Shown: one piece after another, positions 59,861-64,000 of the stretch
Numbering within the stretch: the stretch's first letter is position 1
Layout of the letters: every line of letters starts with the position of its first letter
DNA from: Halorubrum salinarum
Lineage (GTDB): Archaea; Halobacteriota; Halobacteria; Halobacteriales; Haloferacaceae
NCBI RefSeq assembly: GCF_013267195.1
Contig: NZ_CP053941.1
Location: 124,001 to 188,000 of the forward strand
DNA: 64,000 nucleotides
Reading direction: 5' to 3'
Position numbers and translations under genes: made by a program
The notes under the pieces: generated by a model
Told to the model about the DNA's origin: nothing
Seen by the model: the letters and a program-made list of their open reading frames with translations, nothing else
Database searches by the model: none

Positions 59861-61009
59861 ATGGACTTCGAGGTACCCGGCGAGCACCGGATGATACGCG
59901 ACACCGTCCGGGAGTTCTGCGAGGAGGAGATCGCGCCCATCGCGCAGGAGATCGAGGACGAACACCGCTTCCCCGAGGAGGTGTTCGAGTCGCTCGCGGA
60001 CCTGGACATGATGGGCGTCCCGGTCTCGGAGGAGTACGGCGGTCTCGGCGGCGATCAGCTGATGTACGCGCTGGTCACGGAGGAGCTCGGCCGCGTCTCC
60101 GGCGGGATCGGGCTCTCGTACGCCGCCCACACCTCGCTGGGCGCGAAGCCGATCGACCTGTTCGGGACCGACGAACAGAAGGAGCGGTGGCTCCGTCCGC
60201 TCGCGGAGGGAGAGGGAATCGGCGCGTGGGCCCTCACCGAGCCCGGCAGCGGCTCGGACGCCTCCGACATGGACACGACCGCCGAGTACGACGCCGACGC
60301 GGACGAGTACGTGCTGAACGGCACCAAGCAGTTCATCACGAACGCGAACGTCGCCAACTCGATCCTCGTGAAGGCGGTGACGGACCCGGAGGCGGGGTAC
60401 GACGGCATCTCGACGTTCATCGTCGACCCGGACGCCGACGACGGGTTCGAGGTGACGACGGTCTGGGACAAGATGGGCCTGAACAGCTCGCCGACCTGCG
60501 AGATAGCCTTCGACGACGTGCGGATCCCGGCGGACCGGCTCCTCGGCGAGGAGGGCGACGGCTGGACGCAGACGATGAAGACGCTCGACGGCGGGCGGAT
60601 CTCCATCGCCGCGCTCTCGGTCGGGCTCGCGCAGGGCGCCTACGAGGCCGCCAAGGAGTACGCGGGCGAGCGGGAGCAGTTCGGGAAGCCGATATCGAAG
60701 TTCGACGCCGTCCGCGACAAGGTGGTCCACATGTACCGCCAGATCGAGCGCGCCCGCCTGCTGACCCACCGCGCGGCGTCGAAGTACGACGCCGGCGAGT
60801 CGGTCACCCGCGAGTCGGCGCTCGCCAAGCTCGACGCCAGCGAGGCCGCCCGCGAGGTGGCCGAGGGGGCGGTCCAGACGCTCGGCGGCTACGGCTACAC
60901 CACCGACTTCGCGCCGCAGCGCTTCTACCGCGACGCGAAGCTGATGGAGATCGGCGAGGGGACGAGCGAGATCCAACACGTCGTCATCGGGCGCGAACTC
61001 GGCCTCTGA
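59861..61009 (+). CDS. Acyl-CoA dehydrogenase
   Basis: 382 residues. The two family signatures GAWALTEPGSGSDASD (about 122-137) and QTLGGYGYTTDFAPQRFYRDAKLMEIGEGTSEIQ (key QTLGGYGY near 342) are intact, with the catalytic-base area GEGTSEI at the end. It oxidises acyl-CoA to enoyl-CoA with FAD. Sequence and the neighbouring amino acid transporter make short-branched substrates (isovaleryl-CoA type) plausible. gtttatgcc about 24-31 bases upstream supports the ATG at 59861. Confidence 0.93.
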   Translation: MDFEVPGEHRMIRDTVREFCEEEIAPIAQEIEDEHRFPEEVFESLADLDMMGVPVSEEYGGLGGDQLMYALVTEELGRVSGGIGLSYAAHTSLGAKPIDLFGTDEQKERWLRPLAEGEGIGAWALTEPGSGSDASDMDTTAEYDADADEYVLNGTKQFITNANVANSILVKAVTDPEAGYDGISTFIVDPDADDGFEVTTVWDKMGLNSSPTCEIAFDDVRIPADRLLGEEGDGWTQTMKTLDGGRISIAALSVGLAQGAYEAAKEYAGEREQFGKPISKFDAVRDKVVHMYRQIERARLLTHRAASKYDAGESVTRESALAKLDASEAAREVAEGAVQTLGGYGYTTDFAPQRFYRDAKLMEIGEGTSEIQHVVIGRELGL

Positions 61010-61048
61010 CGGGGCCGTCCCGCGTTCTCTGTCGTCCGCCGTCCGGCC

Positions 61049-61639
61049 TCAGGGGAACTCGATCAGGTCGTCGTCGACGCCGCGTAAGCTCTCGGCGAGC
61101 CGCGAGCCCTCCGGGACCGCTCGCTTGAACGGCTCTGAGCCGAACGTCGCGTCGCCGTTGACCGAGACGAGGCCGAGGTCGGCCGGGTCGCCCTCCAGCC
61201 CCGTCAGGAACGCGACGGTGCGGACCGCCGGCACGTCGCCGGCGTACGCGTCCCGGTCGACGGAGCCGTACAGCGTGCGGTTCGTCGCGACGTGGTGGAC
61301 GCAGGTGGGCGTCGGCGCGAAACAGAGCAGGTAGCGGGCGCCCGGTTCGGTCCGCCCGAGCTTGGGGCGCAGCGCGTGGCGCTCGTCGGCGTGGAAGTAC
61401 CGCTCCATCCGCCGGTACTGTCGGAGGACCTCGTTCGCGCCGGTGGCGCGGCGGACCGCGGCATCCGCCTTGAGCTCGATCACGCGGTCGACCGGCTCAG
61501 GCGTCCGCGTCCGGACGAACAGGTCGACGACGCCCTCGCGCCCGTCGGCGTCGTACGGCTCTTCGAGGCGGATCGCCGGGTCGTCGGCCGTCGCCTCGTA
61601 GTGTTCGACGAGCCGGGTCGCCAGCGCGTCTTCGCGCAT
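61049..61639 (-). CDS. Putative PD-(D/E)XK-fold protein
   Basis: 196 residues from MREDALATRLVEHYEA. GVVDLFVRTRTPEPVDRVIELKADAAVRRATGANEVLRQYRRMERYF (key GVVDLFV and VIELKAD, about 34-56) places an Asp then a Glu-x-Lys on successive strands, then a helix with Gln/Arg, which is the PD-(D/E)XK nuclease core. The rest shows YLLCFAPTPTCVHHVAT. It could be a nuclease or an inactive relative. No modification or defence genes lie beside it. Confidence 0.6.
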   Translation of the reverse strand: MREDALATRLVEHYEATADDPAIRLEEPYDADGREGVVDLFVRTRTPEPVDRVIELKADAAVRRATGANEVLRQYRRMERYFHADERHALRPKLGRTEPGARYLLCFAPTPTCVHHVATNRTLYGSVDRDAYAGDVPAVRTVAFLTGLEGDPADLGLVSVNGDATFGSEPFKRAVPEGSRLAESLRGVDDDLIEFP

Positions 61640-61786
61640 TGGTCGCCGGGAGGGTCCGAAGCGCGATAAACCCGCCCCTCCCGGGCGAGTCCGCGGCGCG
61701 CCGAACGGGACGATTTCCCCTCGGCGCGTTCCCGCGATCCGAGAGCCATCACGGGGTTTGTAAGGCTTCATCTCCTACTTCAGGTG

Positions 61787-62311
61787 ATGTCTGACAAACT
61801 GTCCAGACGGCGGTATCTCGCCGGAACCGGCGCCGCGCTGACCATCGGAACGCTCGCCGGCTGTTCGGGCGGCGGGGACGGCGGCGACGGGTCGGACGGC
61901 GGGGACGGCGGCGACGGGTCCGGCGGCGGGAACGCGGCCGACGACGTTCCCGACGAGATCGACGAGTACCTCTCGGACGCCCGGATGTACGAGGGGACCA
62001 TCATGGACTTCACCGGACAGGACGAGGTGACCGTCCAGGTCGGCGCCGGGGACGTCGGGTTCGCCTTCTCGCCGGCGGCGATCCGCATCGACTCCAGCAC
62101 GACCGTCGTCTGGGAGTGGACCGGGACCGGCGGGGCGCACAACGTCGCCTCCGTGGAGGCGTCCGAGTCCGACTTCAACAGCGGTGACGCGGTCTCCGAG
62201 GAGGGGACCACGTTCGAGCAGTCGTTCGACAACACCGGGATCCAGCTGTACCAGTGTACGCCTCACCAGGCGAACGGGATGCTCGGCGCGATCGAAGTCG
62301 TCGAAGCCTGA
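61787..62311 (+). CDS. Halocyanin-type blue copper lipoprotein
   Basis: 174 residues. The Tat signal SRRRYLAGTG and lipobox LAGC (about Cys27) anchor it outside the membrane. A Gly/Asp linker follows. Copper ligands are the His of GGAHNV (about 119) and the Cys-His-Met set of YQCTPHQANGMLG (about 156-168), complete for a type 1 site. It ferries electrons between respiratory complexes. ttgtaagg about 25-30 bases upstream fits a leaderless start. Confidence 0.92.
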   Translation: MSDKLSRRRYLAGTGAALTIGTLAGCSGGGDGGDGSDGGDGGDGSGGGNAADDVPDEIDEYLSDARMYEGTIMDFTGQDEVTVQVGAGDVGFAFSPAAIRIDSSTTVVWEWTGTGGAHNVASVEASESDFNSGDAVSEEGTTFEQSFDNTGIQLYQCTPHQANGMLGAIEVVEA

Positions 62312-62366
62312 GCCGGTCCCGACCGGCGGTCCGACGGAACGCTATTTTTCGGCGGCGGAACGGCGC

Positions 62367-62969
62367 TCACGAGAGGAACGACCAGCGGACGTCGACGATC
62401 CGGTCGTGCTCGCTGGTGACCGTCGGCCGCGCGAGGTGGTCGTTGGCGTTGGCGCCGACCTCGGCGAGCCGCGACAGCGCCTCTTCGAGCGTCCGATCTG
62501 AGCGCCGCACGGCGGCGTCTCGCTCGTAGGGCGCGTCGATCGGGTTCGCCCGAGAGTTCGAGATCGCGATCGCGTCAGTGAGGTCGCCGCCGATCGCGTG
62601 CGGCGGCTGGTGGAAGTGCCAGTCGCCGACCGTGAGGAACAGCCACACGTCGCCGTTGATGGCGTGGTACTCGCCGGTGACCTCGTCGGCGTCGTACGCG
62701 ACCACGCGGGAGAGCACGGCGGTCTTGAGCCGGTAGAGGGCGTCCTTGCGGGCCGAGCGGACGTTGCTCTCAGTGACGTCGCCGCGCTCGTAGGCCGCGG
62801 TGGCCTCGTCGGCGAACTGCTTCGCGACCTTGTTGACGACGTACAGCGATTCGAGCAGGTCGTCCGTCGGTTCCAGCGGAGTCACGGGAGCACCGGTCGT
62901 GTCTGCGACCGACCGCAGGTCCGGCCGTCGCGCGGATAGGCGTTTCGGGATCCGGAACGCCGGCGCCAT
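62367..62969 (-). CDS. Conserved haloarchaeal protein, unknown
   Basis: 200 residues if ATG 62969 is used. A core from about residue 29 (TPLEPTDDLLESLYVVNKVAKQFADEA) could start at GTG 62885, giving 172 residues, and I cannot decide. VWLFLTVGDWHFHQPPHAIGG near 107-127 has three His residues close together, a possible metal site. Soluble, no signal peptide. Function unknown. Confidence 0.6.
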   Translation of the reverse strand: MAPAFRIPKRLSARRPDLRSVADTTGAPVTPLEPTDDLLESLYVVNKVAKQFADEATAAYERGDVTESNVRSARKDALYRLKTAVLSRVVAYDADEVTGEYHAINGDVWLFLTVGDWHFHQPPHAIGGDLTDAIAISNSRANPIDAPYERDAAVRRSDRTLEEALSRLAEVGANANDHLARPTVTSEHDRIVDVRWSFLS

Positions 62970-63061
62970 CCCTCGGGCGCCACCGCGGACTCGCTCAGCG
63001 TCGAGGTCGGGGGACCCCGGATGGTTAATTCTTTAAGCGCAGGGACGAAGAGAGGCGTAAG

Positions 63062-63337
63062 ATGGCGCACGACTCCGTGAAACTGTATTCGGCAATATAC
63101 GTCGCCCTCCTCGTCGCGGCGACGCTGAACTTCGCGCTCTTCGAGACGTCGTTCATCGAGTTCTCGTACACGACGGCGATCGCCGGGACGCTGGTGATCG
63201 CGACGGTCAAGACGCTGCTCATCGTCGCGTACTTCCAGCACCTCCGGTGGGAGAACCGCTCGCTGACCTACCTGATGGGCCTCGCGCTCGCGCTCACCAT
63301 GCTGCTGATGGCGGCCGCGACGTACTCCATCTCGTAA
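63062..63337 (+). CDS. Cytochrome c oxidase subunit IV-family protein
   Basis: 91 residues with three hydrophobic helices (about 10-30, 36-56, 66-88) and AYFQHLRWENRSL in the loop, the signature of prokaryotic cytochrome c oxidase subunit IV. It would sit in a terminal oxidase, perhaps receiving electrons from the halocyanin-type protein nearby. gttaattctttaag (63024-63038) supplies the promoter. The other oxidase subunits are not in the window. Confidence 0.88.
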   Translation: MAHDSVKLYSAIYVALLVAATLNFALFETSFIEFSYTTAIAGTLVIATVKTLLIVAYFQHLRWENRSLTYLMGLALALTMLLMAAATYSIS

Positions 63338-63436
63338 CGACCCCGCGACGGCCGCGGACCCTCCTCCCGGATCTCCTCTCGACCCTCCCGCTTTCCGTGG
63401 AGCGACGCCTCCATCCCCGTTGCCGCCGCCTGTTAT

Positions 63437-63480
63437 TACCAAGTGGTATTAGTTAGTTATAACACGGTCCGAAACGGACC
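63437..63480. promoter_or_regulatory. Tandem dyads in the tenA promoter
   Basis: TACCA-AG-TGGTA (63437-63448) and GGTCCG-AAA-CGGACC (63466-63480) flank the AT-rich TATA candidate (ttagttataac, about 63453-63463). The second is a perfect 6-base inverted repeat ending 10 bases before the ATG, where it could act as an operator or a short RNA hairpin. Confidence 0.5.
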
Positions 63481-63490
63481 TTCGGGCGAG

Positions 63491-64000
63491 ATGGCGTTCA
63501 GCGACCGACTCCTCGAGGCCGGATCGGACATCTGGGACGCACAGAAGGAGCACCCGTTCGTCGTCGAACTGGCGGACGGGGAACTGGACGAGGCGGCGTT
63601 CAGACACTGGGTGAGACAGGACTACCGCTACCTGCTCGACTACGCGCGCGTCTTCGCGATCGCGGGGACGAAGGCGGACGACGAGGAGACGACTCGACGG
63701 CTGACGGCCACCGCGCACGCCACGCTCGACGACGAGATGGACCTCCACCGCTCGTTCGCCGCCGACTACGGACTCTCGGCCGCGGACCTGGAGGCGGTCG
63801 AGAAGGCGCCGACCTGCGCGGCCTACACCGACTTCCTCGTCCGGACGGCCCACGAGGGGTCGATCGCGGAGATCGTCGCCGCCGTGTACCCGTGCGGACA
63901 GGGCTACCTCGACGTCGCCGACCACATGGCCGACCGCGCGACCGAGGAGCACCGCTACACCCCGTTCATCGAGAAGTACACGAGCGACGCCTTCCGCGAG
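63491..64000 (+). CDS. tenA: TenA-family thiaminase II-like protein (3' end outside window)
   Basis: 170 codons before the edge. FVVELADGELDEAAFRHWVRQDYRYLLDYARVFAIAG (key FRHWVRQDYRYL, about 37-48) and the Cys of YPCGQGYLD (about 136) are TenA landmarks; the last helices are cut off. TenA proteins recycle or degrade thiamine and its pyrimidine parts. The upstream dyads suggest it is regulated; I see no thiamine riboswitch. Confidence 0.88.
   Translation, partial: MAFSDRLLEAGSDIWDAQKEHPFVVELADGELDEAAFRHWVRQDYRYLLDYARVFAIAGTKADDEETTRRLTATAHATLDDEMDLHRSFAADYGLSAADLEAVEKAPTCAAYTDFLVRTAHEGSIAEIVAAVYPCGQGYLDVADHMADRATEEHRYTPFIEKYTSDAFRE

Noticed and set aside
63338-63490. Thiamine pyrophosphate riboswitch before tenA
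   Set aside because: The probable leader is too short and lacks the conserved riboswitch helices; only short dyads are present.
1-64000. CRISPR arrays, insertion sequences, phage or tRNA genes
   Set aside because: I found no regular spacer-repeat pattern, transposase-like protein, terminal inverted repeats of an element, or tRNA-like cloverleaf sequence.

Overview
This window comes from the chromosome of an extreme halophilic archaeon, most likely Halorubrum or a close relative. The base composition is very GC-rich, the predicted proteins are strongly acidic, and several small genes belong to families known only from haloarchaea (DUF7524, DUF7545, DUF7576, DUF7111, DUF7557, DUF5799). Many genes have a TATA-like element about 25-30 bases before the start codon, as expected for leaderless archaeal transcripts. 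I see no tRNA, rRNA, CRISPR array, insertion sequence or phage gene; the window reads as ordinary core and metabolic chromosome.

Layout. 1-6130: end of a CoA-disulfide-reductase-like flavoprotein, RNA-related genes (exosome-linked protein, RNase P protein 4), a Trm112-like protein, a HAD phosphatase, an Orc1/Cdc6-like ATPase and small membrane proteins. 6240-14095: a divergent glycerol block, with a membrane protein and glpK leftward and glpABC rightward. 14246-18449: DICT-domain protein, CRTAC1-like protein, SBDS and a YbaK-like deacylase. 18516-21537: a zinc/manganese-type ABC transporter behind a strong inverted repeat. 21624-29698: small haloarchaeal genes, TraB and M50 membrane proteins, purM, a CBS/HTH regulator and DUF555.

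29793-38054: branched-chain amino acid synthesis on the minus strand, leuA and then ilvB-ilvN-ilvC-leuC-leuD-leuB, with most ilvB-leuB genes overlapping by 1-4 bases. Two features stand out. The ilvB operon is preceded by its own promoter, a 24-codon leader ORF ending in Ile-Ile-Val-Gly-Val, and a GC hairpin built from its last codons, which is the layout of an attenuator. The leuA reading frame is broken near its 5' end by what looks like loss of one copy of a 5-base direct repeat.

38429-41043: an ABC importer of the nitrate/sulfonate type. 41334-45148: menA-menC for menaquinone plus small conserved genes. 45256-47400: a 714-residue protein of unknown function that may carry a degenerate CHAT-like domain. 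47522-50467: phosphotransferase, aldo/keto reductase and a TbsP-like regulator. 50512-53735: a proline-degradation cluster (aldehyde dehydrogenase, HTH regulator, proline dehydrogenase). 53918-58920: a five-gene branched-chain-type amino acid ABC importer, followed by a kinase, an acyl-CoA dehydrogenase, a nuclease-fold protein, a halocyanin, a cytochrome oxidase subunit IV-like protein and a TenA-family gene cut by the right edge.

Central metabolic logic: the window pairs uptake and oxidation of carbon sources (glycerol, proline, amino acids) with delivery of electrons to quinone (glpABC, menA/menC, halocyanin, oxidase subunit), and holds nearly the whole leucine/isoleucine/valine pathway in one place.
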